A DNA stretch of 64,000 nucleotides from Maricaulis sp. (GTDB lineage Bacteria; Pseudomonadota; Alphaproteobacteria; Caulobacterales; Maricaulaceae). Below the pieces are notes generated by a model. That model was not told the origin of the DNA. It did not search any database and saw only the letters and a list, made by a program, of their open reading frames with translations. Both the position numbers and the translations under genes were made by a program. Shown one piece after another: positions 10,082-18,614 of the stretch. Within the stretch, counting starts at the first letter, position 1. Every line of letters starts with the position of its first letter. Location of the stretch: contig NZ_JAEPOL010000002.1 of NCBI RefSeq assembly GCF_017642925.1, positions 1-64,000 of the forward strand. Direction: 5' to 3'.

Positions 10082-10453
10082 ATGGCGAACGAACAGGCCC
10101 TCACCGAAGACGAGCACAAGACCATGCGTATCCTGTGGGACCGCGGCGGTGCGTCTGTGGGCGAGCTGTCGGTTGCGACTCGCCGTCCGGCCGGCGAGAC
10201 CCTCGCCATGCTGCAGCGTCTGCGCCGCAAGGGCGCCGTCGACCGGCACCGCACCGCACGCGAGATTGTCTATCGTCCCTGCCTCAATCGCGAGACGGCC
10301 CGCACCCACGCCCTCGGGCGCCTTCTGACGGCCGATGCGCCGGCGAATGATACCGGGCTGGGCGTGGTCGTGCTGCGCGAGTGCGATGTCGACCCGCAGG
10401 ACTGGGCCGACCTGCAGGCCGAGATCGCCGAGAAGGCTGCGGCTCGCCGCTAA
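10082..10453 (+). CDS. BlaI/MecI/CopY-type winged-helix repressor, orphan
   Basis: A 123-residue protein. The N-terminal winged helix EDEHKTMRILWDRGGASVGEL, with TLAMLQRLRRKGAVDRHR, resembles the penicillinase-repressor family. The C-terminal part is shorter and more polar than in classical BlaI dimers. No BlaR1 metalloprotease sensor or beta-lactamase gene is nearby, so the target is unknown. ATG at 10082 is preferred over ATG at 10073 because AAGGGG ends right against the earlier codon. It stands alone on the plus strand between the arsR and hydrolase genes. Confidence 0.7.
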   Translation: MANEQALTEDEHKTMRILWDRGGASVGELSVATRRPAGETLAMLQRLRRKGAVDRHRTAREIVYRPCLNRETARTHALGRLLTADAPANDTGLGVVVLRECDVDPQDWADLQAEIAEKAAARR

Positions 10454-10492
10454 TTTTCAGCAAAAGTGGGAACCGGTTTTGCGGTCCGAAAA
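10454..10492. repeat. palindromic intergenic repeat (AAAGTGGGAACCGGTTT type)
   Basis: Nested inverted arms TTTTC/GAAAA (10454-10458 with 10488-10492) and GCAAAA/TTTTGC (10460-10465 with 10477-10482) surround an AACCGGTT core. The sequence looks like a dispersed repeat seen between many alphaproteobacterial genes. A related-looking palindrome is at 55605-55649. It lies between the BlaI-like gene and the convergent hydrolase. Confidence 0.5.
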
Positions 10493-10548
10493 TGCGGCCA
10501 CTCAAAAGCCGGAGCCATTTCCTTGACCGCAATGGCGATGAAATGGCG

Positions 10549-11484
10549 CTAGTTTTCGCTGAGGAAAGCCCGCACATCCTCCAGCGTCCGCTCGGGCGCT
10601 TCTTCGTGCGGGATGTGGCCGAGATCGTCATGGACGACGAGCTGAACATCCGGCATCGCGGCCTCGAAACGGGCTGCGTGATCGACCGGCACCATGCCGT
10701 CGCGGCCGCCCCACAGGATCAGCGCCGGCACCGTCACCCGCGCGAGATCGGCTTCGGGGTCCGGCAGGGTGAAGACCTCCAGCCGCTCGACCAGCGCCTC
10801 GCCCACGCCCTCGCCCTGCATCAGACCGTGCACACGGGCCGGCAGGTCCGGATCCATGCGCGTGGGATCGCCGAACAGCGCCGCCGTCGCCCCGGCGACA
10901 ACCGGCTGCGGACCCTGGGTGAGATAGAAGCGCACGCCGACCGGCACATCGACCGGTTCCTCGGTGACGCCATTGATCGAGAAGCCGCCCGGCGCGACGA
11001 GCACCAGTTTCTCGACCCGGTCGCCATGATCGGCGGCATAGCGCCAGGCGACCAGACCGCCGAGTGAATTGCCCACCAGCGTCGCGCGGTCGATATCCAT
11101 CGCGTCCATCAGACCGCCCAGGAAGTCGACCGTTTGCGGCACGGAATAGCGCGCCTGCGGATCCGGGCCGGTCAGGCCGTGACCCGGCAAATCCATGCGC
11201 ACAATGCGATAGTCAGCGGACAGCGCATCCGCCCAGTCATCCCAGCTTTCCAGCGAGAAGGAGAAGCCGTGGATCATCACGATGACCGGTGCGTCGTCCG
11301 GCCCCTGGACGCGGACCCGCGCCGTGACGCCGTCGACATCGACCAGCCGGTCCTGTGCATCCCACCAGGGCGAGTCGATGACCGCGCCGGGGGCCGGTTC
11401 CGAACCGCCGCGGCCGAAGACAAACCAGGCAATCCCGGCGACCAGCGCCAGCAGAAGAAGAATGAGACCAAGCGTGCGCATCAT
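10549..11484 (-). CDS. membrane-anchored alpha/beta hydrolase
   Basis: A 311-residue alpha/beta hydrolase with an N-terminal hydrophobic anchor (LGLILLLLALVAGIAWFVF). Motifs are the oxyanion loop HGFSFSLESW, the nucleophile elbow GNSLGG (Ser), the acid in WGGRDGMVP (Asp) and the catalytic His in LGHIPHEE near the C-terminus. ATG at 11484 is favoured over GTG at 11523 because GGAG sits eight bases before it. It lies downstream of the TonB receptor on the same strand across 113 bases, so it may belong to the same uptake and hydrolysis unit. The substrate cannot be told from sequence. Confidence 0.8.
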   Translation of the reverse strand: MMRTLGLILLLLALVAGIAWFVFGRGGSEPAPGAVIDSPWWDAQDRLVDVDGVTARVRVQGPDDAPVIVMIHGFSFSLESWDDWADALSADYRIVRMDLPGHGLTGPDPQARYSVPQTVDFLGGLMDAMDIDRATLVGNSLGGLVAWRYAADHGDRVEKLVLVAPGGFSINGVTEEPVDVPVGVRFYLTQGPQPVVAGATAALFGDPTRMDPDLPARVHGLMQGEGVGEALVERLEVFTLPDPEADLARVTVPALILWGGRDGMVPVDHAARFEAAMPDVQLVVHDDLGHIPHEEAPERTLEDVRAFLSEN

Positions 11485-11597
11485 GACGGGAGCTCCGGGC
11501 GGGAGAAAGGGAATGGCCGGCACTGCAGGGTGCAGCGCCGGCCCAGTCTGTCAGCTTTCGGGCGAGCCGGGGAGGGACCAGCCCGCCCTGGCTGTGC

Positions 11598-13901
11598 CTA
11601 GTAGCGGAACGCGATGGTTCCGGTGATCGTCATCGGATTGCCGTAGTAGGCGGTCAGCGTGCCCGCCTGGCCCAGCTCCGGTGCGAAGGTCGTGTTGTTG
11701 ACGAAGTCATAGCCGGCGACGATGTATTCCTCGTCCGTCAGATTGCGGCCATGAATGCCCAGCTGCCAGCGATCGTCGGCGCTGTCCCACACCACAGAGG
11801 CGTTGAACAGCGTGTAGGCTTCCTGGTCGAGCGCCTCGAAGGGCACTTCGAACTGGGTGGAGTCGCCGCGATGGCTCACCGTGCCCAGCATGGTCAGGTC
11901 GCCGCCCGCGAACGGCGTCATGTAGGTCAGCGTGGCGCTGGCCGTCATGTCCGGCGTGTTCTGGATTTCCACATCGTCGGAAATGTCGACGCCGAAAGCG
12001 TTGATGAACTGGTCGTACTCACCGTTCAGCAGGCCGACAGCCCACCCCAGATTCAGATTGTCGCCCGGGGTGAAGAGATCGTCGGCAATGTCCAGCATGC
12101 CTTCATATTCGATGCCCTGGATGGTCGCGGCACCGGCATTGGTCGTCACGCCCGTGAAGGTGTCGTTGACGCCGTCATTGTCGGTATCGATACCCACCGA
12201 GCCCGGAACCTGGACGTCGGTATAGTCCATGTAGAAATAGGCCAGCGCGTGACGGTAGCGGCCGTTTTCATACTTCCAGCCGATTTCATAGCTGTTCACG
12301 GTCTCCGGATCGAAGCTCATGAACTCGAAGATTTCGGCCTCGGTGACGGTGCCGTTCTGGTCAAAGTCCGGTGCACCGGTGGTCTGGGCGCGCGGGTCGA
12401 AACCGCCGCCCTTGAAGCCGCGGCTGAAGGTTGCGTAGAAATTATTCTCCGCATCCGGCTGCCAGGCCAGCGAGATCGACGGGCTGAAATCATCCCAGGA
12501 ATTGGTGCCCAGGAAGTCCGACGTGGTCGCGATCGACACACCCGCGCCACCGAAATATTCCGAGAAACCGCCCAGATAAGTGCGGCGCAGAACGCGCGAG
12601 GTGCGCTCGTCCTCGGTGTAGCGGCCACCCACCGTCAGGCTCAGCTGATCGGTCAGATCATAGGTGAAGTTGGCGAACAGCGACCAGGTCTTGGTGTCCA
12701 CATCGCCATAGGTCTGGGCGTTGAGGCCGGCCAGCGTGGTGTCCAGCAGCACGTCGAACACGGTGTAGGCGCTGGCATCGAGATAGTAGTAGCCGATCAC
12801 ACCGTTCAGACGCTCGCTGGAATAGAGCAGCTGGAATTCTTCCGAGAACTGCTCGTTCTCGTAGATCGCCGGCACGTCGAAATCGCCTTCCGGCAGGCTG
12901 TCGAAGTCAATCGGGGTGACCGAGGCGTCTTCGCGGCTGGACAGGATATTGCGCACCGTGAAGTGCTCGTTGATTTCCCATTCCGCCGTCAGCGAGAGGC
13001 CTTCGGCCTCGACGCTCTGCGCCACGACATCCAGACCGGCACGCGTGTCGAAGACATCGTCCAGCACCGGATAGCTCGGCGTATAGCCCGGTGCGGTCGG
13101 GATCAGGCGATGGCCGCCGCGCGGATTGGACTCGTCCTCGACGCGGTCATAGGCGAGACGGAAGAACAGGTCGGCCGTCGGCTCCCATTCCGCGCTGACG
13201 CGATAGCCCAGCACGTCCTTGTTGTAGTTGTCCTGGCCGGTATAGAGATTGTCGCCGAAACCGTCGCGCTGCAGGTTGGCCACGGCGCCGCCGACGCGGA
13301 AGGTATCGGACAGCGGCACGCTGCCGGACACGATCTGGTCGAGCTGGTTATAGGACCCGACATTGACACGGGCGTTCAGGGTCGGCGCGTCCGGATCGAG
13401 ACGGCTGGTGACGTATTTGACGGCGCCGCCGACCGTGTTCCGGCCGTACAGCGTGCCCTGCGGGCCGCGCAGCACTTCGATCCGCTCGACATCATAGATG
13501 TCCAGAACGGCCGATTGCGGACGGTTGAAATAGACGTCGTCGACATAGATGCCGACACCGGCCTCGAAGCCGGCAACCGGATCCTGCTGGCCGATACCGC
13601 GGATGAAGGCGGTCAGCGTCGAATTGGTGCCGCGGGAGACTTCCAGCGTGACGTTCGGCGTGACTTCCGCCACAGCCGTGATGTCGATGGCGCCGGTGCG
13701 CTCGAGCTCGGCACCCGTCAACGCGGAGACCGAAAGCGGCACGTCCTGCAGCGTTTCCTCGCGGCGGCGGGCGGTGACGGTGATGACGTCGCGGGTTTCG
13801 GCCGCGCCGGCATCGTCCTGGGCCAGGACCGGCGCCGAGATCAGCGCGGCCGAGGCGACCGTGCTCGCAAGGAGGACGGCTTTGGTGATCGTTTTCTTCA
13901 T
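11598..13901 (-). CDS. TonB-dependent outer-membrane receptor
   Basis: A 767-residue receptor. It has a signal peptide (KKTITKAVLLAS to APVLAQ), a TonB box around DVITVTARRRE, a plug domain with VEVLRGPQGTLYGRNTVGG-like residues, and a 22-strand barrel ending in an aromatic residue (FRY). It imports large or scarce substrates across the outer membrane using TonB energy. Its start overlaps the stop of the upstream alpha/beta hydrolase gene (ATGA), so the two are coupled. The substrate is unknown. The nearby acyl-CoA genes and hydrolases suggest a lipid, ester or hydrophobic compound. Confidence 0.95.
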   Translation of the reverse strand: MKKTITKAVLLASTVASAALISAPVLAQDDAGAAETRDVITVTARRREETLQDVPLSVSALTGAELERTGAIDITAVAEVTPNVTLEVSRGTNSTLTAFIRGIGQQDPVAGFEAGVGIYVDDVYFNRPQSAVLDIYDVERIEVLRGPQGTLYGRNTVGGAVKYVTSRLDPDAPTLNARVNVGSYNQLDQIVSGSVPLSDTFRVGGAVANLQRDGFGDNLYTGQDNYNKDVLGYRVSAEWEPTADLFFRLAYDRVEDESNPRGGHRLIPTAPGYTPSYPVLDDVFDTRAGLDVVAQSVEAEGLSLTAEWEINEHFTVRNILSSREDASVTPIDFDSLPEGDFDVPAIYENEQFSEEFQLLYSSERLNGVIGYYYLDASAYTVFDVLLDTTLAGLNAQTYGDVDTKTWSLFANFTYDLTDQLSLTVGGRYTEDERTSRVLRRTYLGGFSEYFGGAGVSIATTSDFLGTNSWDDFSPSISLAWQPDAENNFYATFSRGFKGGGFDPRAQTTGAPDFDQNGTVTEAEIFEFMSFDPETVNSYEIGWKYENGRYRHALAYFYMDYTDVQVPGSVGIDTDNDGVNDTFTGVTTNAGAATIQGIEYEGMLDIADDLFTPGDNLNLGWAVGLLNGEYDQFINAFGVDISDDVEIQNTPDMTASATLTYMTPFAGGDLTMLGTVSHRGDSTQFEVPFEALDQEAYTLFNASVVWDSADDRWQLGIHGRNLTDEEYIVAGYDFVNNTTFAPELGQAGTLTAYYGNPMTITGTIAFRY

Positions 13902-14854
13902 GACGAGAAACTCCCCTCGATATTTTCTGGGTGGGTGACGCCGGCCTGGACCTGGCTGGCGAATTGCTGGACCGCTTCGGCGAACTCTTCGGGTTGCTCG
14001 AGATGCGGTGCGTGCCCGGATTGGGCGAAGGCCTTGCCCTGCGCGTTCGGCAAGGTGTCGACGAGATACCGGCTCGTGGCGGGGTCATAGGCCTGGCTGG
14101 CCTCGCCCCAGGTCACCAGGACCGGCAGAGACATGGCGGGCAGGGCCGGACGGAAATCCTGTCCGGCCATGGATTCCCAGAGGGCCGCCATGGCTTCGGC
14201 GTCGCACTGGTGCAATTCCACCAGCACGCGCTGAATGAGATCCGGATCGCGGCTGGCGCGATCGCGGGAGAAGATGTGGCGCACAAAGGCCGCCGCATAG
14301 GCCGGCCAGTTCGAGCGCATCGCTTCGAGCGCGCGCTGGCTGCCGGCCGTATCCATGCCGCTGGCCATGCCGAGCGACCAGTCTTCGGTATTGAGAATGC
14401 GCGGGCTCATATCCTCGACCACGAGGCCGGCTAGGCGCGCGGATCCGTGCCGTGCAATCAGGCTCCAGAGCACCTGGGCGCCCATCGACCAGCCCAGCGC
14501 GACGACACCGGTCACATCCAGCGCGTCCAGCAGCACGACGAGATCGTCGGCGAGCGCATTGATGTCCGGGCGGCCGGGACCGGCCGGTGTCTGTCCGTGG
14601 GCCCGCAGGTCCGGAACGATAACCCGGAAGTCCTGTTTCAGGAGATCGACGACGGGATCGAAAAACCGTCCGGAGGCCGCCCATCCATGCACGAGCAGCA
14701 GGACCGGCCCCTGCCCGGCATCCCGGTAGGCCATGTCCGTCCCATCCGGCAGTGCGAGGCTTTTCAGCACCCCGTCACGGCCGGCCGGATTGTCCGAGCG
14801 GATATTCAGCACGGTTCCGACAACTCCTGGATCCTCCCCCGCATTGGCTTTCAT
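13898..14854 (-). CDS. alpha/beta hydrolase coupled to TonB receptor
   Basis: A 318-residue alpha/beta hydrolase of the ester/enol-lactone hydrolase type. Motifs are LLVHGWAASGRFF (oxyanion), GWSMGAQ (nucleophile Ser) and SGHAPHLEQPEE (catalytic His). No signal peptide is evident, so it is probably cytoplasmic. The start is uncertain. ATG at 14854 leaves only 41 bases to the divergent tetR start and has no clear ribosome site. GTG at 14812, with AGGAG 11 bases before it, would leave normal promoter room. Overlap with the TonB receptor implies a joint role in taking up and cleaving one substrate. Confidence 0.8.
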   Translation of the reverse strand: MKANAGEDPGVVGTVLNIRSDNPAGRDGVLKSLALPDGTDMAYRDAGQGPVLLLVHGWAASGRFFDPVVDLLKQDFRVIVPDLRAHGQTPAGPGRPDINALADDLVVLLDALDVTGVVALGWSMGAQVLWSLIARHGSARLAGLVVEDMSPRILNTEDWSLGMASGMDTAGSQRALEAMRSNWPAYAAAFVRHIFSRDRASRDPDLIQRVLVELHQCDAEAMAALWESMAGQDFRPALPAMSLPVLVTWGEASQAYDPATSRYLVDTLPNAQGKAFAQSGHAPHLEQPEEFAEAVQQFASQVQAGVTHPENIEGSFSS

Positions 14855-14895
14855 GCCATATTGCGTGGGAAGCAATTTTGTGAAAACTGAATCAT

Positions 14896-15504
14896 ATGTC
14901 AACTTTGAACACGACCACGACGGCGAAAAAGCCGAAGACCGCGCGCGGCCAGCGCACCCGGGCGAAGCTGCTGGATGCGGCTGAAGGGGCTTTCGGGGAA
15001 GGCGGATTCCACACCACATCGATCGGCGACATCACGCGCCGGGCGTCGGTGGCTCTGGGCACTTTCTACGTCTATTTCGATTCCAAGGACGAGATTTTCC
15101 GCGCCCTCGTGGCCCATATGGGCGAGATGGTGCGCGGCTGGATCGCCGAACGCGTGAAGGGCGCAAAAGACCGCATGGAGGCCGAGCATCTCGGCCTGGT
15201 CGCCTATATCGAGTTCGCCCGCGCCCACCCCAATCTCTACCGCATCATCGAGGAGGCCCAGTTCGTCGCGCCGGACGCCTACAAGGCCCACTATGACCGG
15301 TTCGCCGAACGCTATTGCCGCAACCTCTCCGAGGCCGCCGAGCGTGGCGAGATCCGCGAGGGCGACGAGACGGTGCGCGCCTGGGCGCTGATCGGGATGA
15401 GCGTGTTTCTCGGTCTGCGCTACGGCATCTGGGATACTGAGAGCAGTGCCGAGGATATCGCCCGCAAGGCTGCCGACCTGATCCGCCGGGGTCTGGAAGC
15501 ATGA
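14896..15504 (+). CDS. TetR/AcrR-family regulator
   Basis: A 202-residue repressor with an N-terminal HTH: RGQRTRAKLLDAAEGAFGEGGFHTTSIGDITRR, then LGTFYVYFDSKDEIFRALV. The C-terminal ligand domain is about 130 residues. It is the first gene of the acyl-CoA operon, overlapping the enoyl-CoA hydratase start by ATGA, and is divergent from the hydrolase/TonB receptor pair. It probably represses both units and responds to an acyl-CoA or the imported compound. The operator is not obvious in the short gap. Confidence 0.9.
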   Translation: MSTLNTTTTAKKPKTARGQRTRAKLLDAAEGAFGEGGFHTTSIGDITRRASVALGTFYVYFDSKDEIFRALVAHMGEMVRGWIAERVKGAKDRMEAEHLGLVAYIEFARAHPNLYRIIEEAQFVAPDAYKAHYDRFAERYCRNLSEAAERGEIREGDETVRAWALIGMSVFLGLRYGIWDTESSAEDIARKAADLIRRGLEA

Positions 15505-16292
15505 GCGCCGCCGCTGCAGCCTCAACCGGCACGGTCCGGGCAGAGACGCGCAGCGGTGTGTTGCGGCTGGTGCTCGACCGGCCGCACCGGGGCAATGCGC
15601 TCGTCCCCGACCTGCTGGACGCCTGTCTGCACGCGCTGGACACGGCCGGCGATATCCGCGCTGTCGTGGTGACCGGCGCCGGACGGGCCTTTTCCTCCGG
15701 CGGCGATGTCGGGGAATTCCGCGCCCGCGCGGACGACCGCGAGGCCCTGCTGGCCTATTCGGAGCGCGTGGTCGGCACGCTGAACCAGGTGATCCTGCGC
15801 CTGCGCGACATGCCCTGCCCGGTGATCGCGGCCGTCAACGGACCGGTCACCGGCGGATCGGTGGGCCTGATGCTCGCCGCCGACATGATCCTCATGGACG
15901 CGGCCGCTTTCATCCAGCCCTATTATGCCCGCATGGGCTTTGCGCCGGATGGCGGCTGGACGGCGCTGATGCCGGAACGCATCGGCCGCGCCCGCACGGC
16001 CCGCTGGCTCGCCTTCGACGAACGGCTGGACGCCCGGGAAGCACTGGCCATCGGTCTGGTCGACCGGGTGGTGGAAACGGGCGGCATGGCTGCGGAGATC
16101 GACCGGCAGCTCGCCGCACTCGAACCGCTCGATCCCGGCCTCGCCCTGACATCCCGGCGCCTGCTCGACGCGCAGATCGCCGGTCCGGATCTGGCCGGAC
16201 GGCTGGACCGGGAAAAACGCGAATTTCTCGACCGCATTGCCCGCGAGGACACAAGAGGGCGCATGAACGCCTTCCTCGCCGGCGCGAAATAA
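15501..16292 (+). CDS. enoyl-CoA hydratase/isomerase (crotonase) family
   Basis: A 263-residue crotonase-fold enzyme acting on acyl-CoA thioesters. The oxyanion region AFSSGGDVGEFRAR (about residues 65-78) and the helix PVIAAVNGPVTGGSVGLMLAADMILM are present. Typical hydratases use two acidic residues. Only part of that pattern is visible, so isomerase, hydratase or another crotonase activity is possible. It is translationally coupled to the upstream tetR gene and followed after 23 bases by an acyl-CoA ligase gene. Confidence 0.88.
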   Translation: MSAAAAASTGTVRAETRSGVLRLVLDRPHRGNALVPDLLDACLHALDTAGDIRAVVVTGAGRAFSSGGDVGEFRARADDREALLAYSERVVGTLNQVILRLRDMPCPVIAAVNGPVTGGSVGLMLAADMILMDAAAFIQPYYARMGFAPDGGWTALMPERIGRARTARWLAFDERLDAREALAIGLVDRVVETGGMAAEIDRQLAALEPLDPGLALTSRRLLDAQIAGPDLAGRLDREKREFLDRIAREDTRGRMNAFLAGAK

Positions 16293-16315
16293 CATGCCCA
16301 TTCGGGAGGACTGGC

Positions 16316-17818
16316 ATGGACATACTGACCGATATCACGGCGCGCCGCGCCGCGCTGGCGCCTGACGCGACCGCCTTCCACATCGTGGAGACCGGCGAGA
16401 CGCTGAGCTATGCCGGCCTCGACCGGCGCAGCGCCTGTGCCGCCAGCCTGCTCGCCGCGGACGGGATCGATGCGGGCGACCGGGTCGCCATCCTGTGCCG
16501 CAACCGGGTGGAATTCTTCGAACTGCTGTTCGCCTGCGCCAAGCTGGGTGCCATCCTGGTGCCGCTGAACTGGCGCATGCCGGCCAGCGAGCTGGACGGG
16601 CTGGTCGCGGATTGCACGCCGAAACTCATCGTTTTTGGCGATGAGGATCGCGAGACCGCCGCCGCGCTGACCCGCACGCACAGCCTTGCCAGCCTCGATC
16701 TGGAAACCGGTTATGCCGGCCGCCGCGACGCGCTGGAACCCCATGCCGGCCGCACGGCCTGGCCGGGCGACGAGCCCTGGTATCTGATCTACACATCCGG
16801 CACGACGGGCCGGCCCAAGGGCGTGATCCAGACCTATCGCATGGCCCTGGTGAACGCGATCAATATCGGCCAGGCGATCGGCCTGCGCCCCGGCGATGCG
16901 ACGCTGAACTTCCTGCCGCTCTTCCACACCGCCGGCATCAATCTTCACACCCTCCCGGTGCTGATAAACGGCGGCAAGGTGCATATCCTGCCCGGCTTCG
17001 ATCCGGCCGCAACGCTGGCCCTGATCGATGCCGGCGAGCTGGATGTCTTCATCGGCGTGCCGGCGGTCTATCGCGAACTGACCCTGCATCCCGATTTCGA
17101 GACCACCGAACTGACCCGGCTGCGCCACTGGTCCTGCGGCGGCGCGCCTTTGCCGGACGTGCTGGTCGAGACCATGGCCCGCAAGGGGGCGCTGGTGTGC
17201 AACGGATTCGGCATGACCGAGACCGGTCCCACCGCCTTCCTCTCCGACGAGGCCAACGCCCTGCGCAAGATCGGCTCGGTGGGCAAGGCGCAGGTGCTCG
17301 TCGAGGCCCGCGTCGCCGGACCGGACGGCCGTGCCCTGCCGCCCGGCGAGACCGGCGAGATCCAGTTCTTCGGCCCTGGCCTCACCCCGGGCTACTGGCA
17401 GCGGCCGGAGGAAACCGCCGCCCTCTTCACGCCCGATGGCTGGCTGAAGAGCGGCGATCTCGGCCGCTTCGACGATGAGGGCTATTGCTATGTCGCCGGC
17501 CGGATCAAGGAGATGTACATCTCCGGCGGCGAGAATGTGTATCCGGCCGAGGTCGAGAACGTGCTCTGCCTCCACCCGGCCGTGCAGGAAGCCGCTGTCG
17601 CCGGCGTGCCGGACGAGAAATGGGGCGAGGTCGGCTGCGCCCACATCATCCTGCGCCAGGGTGTGAGCGTCGATGCGAAAGCCCTGTCGGACTGGTGCCG
17701 CGAACGGCTGGCCGCCTACAAGGTGCCGCGCCATTTCCGCTTCACCGACGATCTGCCCCGCACGGCTGCCGGCAAGGTCCAGAAACACCTCCTGCCCGTG
17801 CCCGAGGCGCTGTCATGA
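16316..17818 (+). CDS. acyl-CoA synthetase (AMP-dependent ligase)
   Basis: A 500-residue ANL-superfamily ligase that activates a carboxylic acid to its CoA thioester through an acyl-AMP. The P-loop YTSGTTGRPKGV (about residue 160), the motif NGFGMTETGP, the hinge region GWLKSGDLGRFDDEGYCYVAGR and the C-terminal lysine in RTAAGKVQK are all present. The ribosome site GGAGG lies at a good distance. The stop overlaps the next gene by ATGA. Chain length or aromatic preference cannot be read from the sequence. Confidence 0.93.
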   Translation: MDILTDITARRAALAPDATAFHIVETGETLSYAGLDRRSACAASLLAADGIDAGDRVAILCRNRVEFFELLFACAKLGAILVPLNWRMPASELDGLVADCTPKLIVFGDEDRETAAALTRTHSLASLDLETGYAGRRDALEPHAGRTAWPGDEPWYLIYTSGTTGRPKGVIQTYRMALVNAINIGQAIGLRPGDATLNFLPLFHTAGINLHTLPVLINGGKVHILPGFDPAATLALIDAGELDVFIGVPAVYRELTLHPDFETTELTRLRHWSCGGAPLPDVLVETMARKGALVCNGFGMTETGPTAFLSDEANALRKIGSVGKAQVLVEARVAGPDGRALPPGETGEIQFFGPGLTPGYWQRPEETAALFTPDGWLKSGDLGRFDDEGYCYVAGRIKEMYISGGENVYPAEVENVLCLHPAVQEAAVAGVPDEKWGEVGCAHIILRQGVSVDAKALSDWCRERLAAYKVPRHFRFTDDLPRTAAGKVQKHLLPVPEALS

Positions 17819-18192
17819 GCCGCAGGGCGACGCTGGACAAGACCTTCACCCAGGCCGATTTCGACGCTTTCGCCGCCCTCTCCGGCGACGATAATCCGAT
17901 CCATGTCGACCCGGACTTCTCCGCCCGCACCCGGTTCGGCCGCACCGTTGCCCACGGTGCCCTGCTGTGCTCGGTGCTGCGCGGCCTGGTCGAGGAGATC
18001 GTGCCCGGCGGGCGGCAGATCCGCCAGTCGACCATGTATCCCGCCCCCTCGCCCGCCGGCGAAGCCCTGCGCTTTGAGGCCGAGACGACCAGCGAGACCG
18101 CCGGCTGGATCACGCTCGCCCTCACCGTGACCCGGCTGGCCGATGGCGAAGTGACCTGCCGCGGCGAAACGGAGGTGGCCCCATGCCGCTGA
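17815..18192 (+). CDS. MaoC-like hot-dog dehydratase protein
   Basis: A 125-residue single hot-dog domain. The hydratase motif FAALSGDDNPIHVDPDFSARTRFGRTVAHGALLCSVL carries the catalytic Asp/His pair of (R)-specific enoyl-CoA hydratases and MaoC dehydratases. Start ATG overlaps the ligase stop. It probably hydrates an enoyl-CoA made from the acid activated by the upstream ligase. The next gene encodes a second hot-dog-like protein that lacks the motif, so the two may form a heterodimer. Confidence 0.85.
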   Translation: MSRRATLDKTFTQADFDAFAALSGDDNPIHVDPDFSARTRFGRTVAHGALLCSVLRGLVEEIVPGGRQIRQSTMYPAPSPAGEALRFEAETTSETAGWITLALTVTRLADGEVTCRGETEVAPCR

Positions 18193-18557
18193 GCGAAGGC
18201 CTGAGCGCACAGACCACGCGCACTTTCACCCGCGCCGATATCGAGGCCCTGCAGCGCCTGACGGGTGCGCCCGACAGCGGCGCCAGCGTCCCCGAAGCGC
18301 TGATCAACGGGATGTTCTCCTATCTCCTGGGTGTCGACCTGCCCGGCCAGGGCACGAATTATCTCAAGCAGGAAACCGAATTCCTCGCCGATGCCCCGCT
18401 GGACGCACCCGTGACCGCAACGGTCGAGATCACCCGCCTGCGCCCGGACAAACACCTCGTCGACCTCGCCACCACCTGCCGCACCCAGGACGGCAAACTG
18501 GTCGCCCGCGGCCGCGCCCTCGTGCTGGCCCGCGATGTCGCCGGCGCCTTCACCTGA
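18183..18557 (+). CDS. second hot-dog (MaoC-like) protein without catalytic motif
   Basis: A 124-residue protein whose start lies 10 bases inside the preceding gene. Length, position and the strands NYLKQETEFLADAPLDAPVTATVEITRLRPDKHLVDLATTC match a hot-dog fold. The Asp-x4-His hydratase motif is absent: the corresponding stretch is LTGAPDSGASVPEALINGMFSYLL. The likeliest role is the non-catalytic half of a heterodimeric hydratase with the upstream protein. That is inference from tight overlap and fold. Confidence 0.65.
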   Translation: MPLSEGLSAQTTRTFTRADIEALQRLTGAPDSGASVPEALINGMFSYLLGVDLPGQGTNYLKQETEFLADAPLDAPVTATVEITRLRPDKHLVDLATTCRTQDGKLVARGRALVLARDVAGAFT

Positions 18558-18614
18558 CGCCACAACCTGCGCGCGGGATTGCGCTTTTTGCGGCGGCGTG
18601 GAAACTCGCCGCCC

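Noticed and set aside
11751-14090. 779-codon frame opposite the TonB receptor
   Set aside because: The receptor has signal peptide, plug and barrel features. The antisense product is composition-driven.
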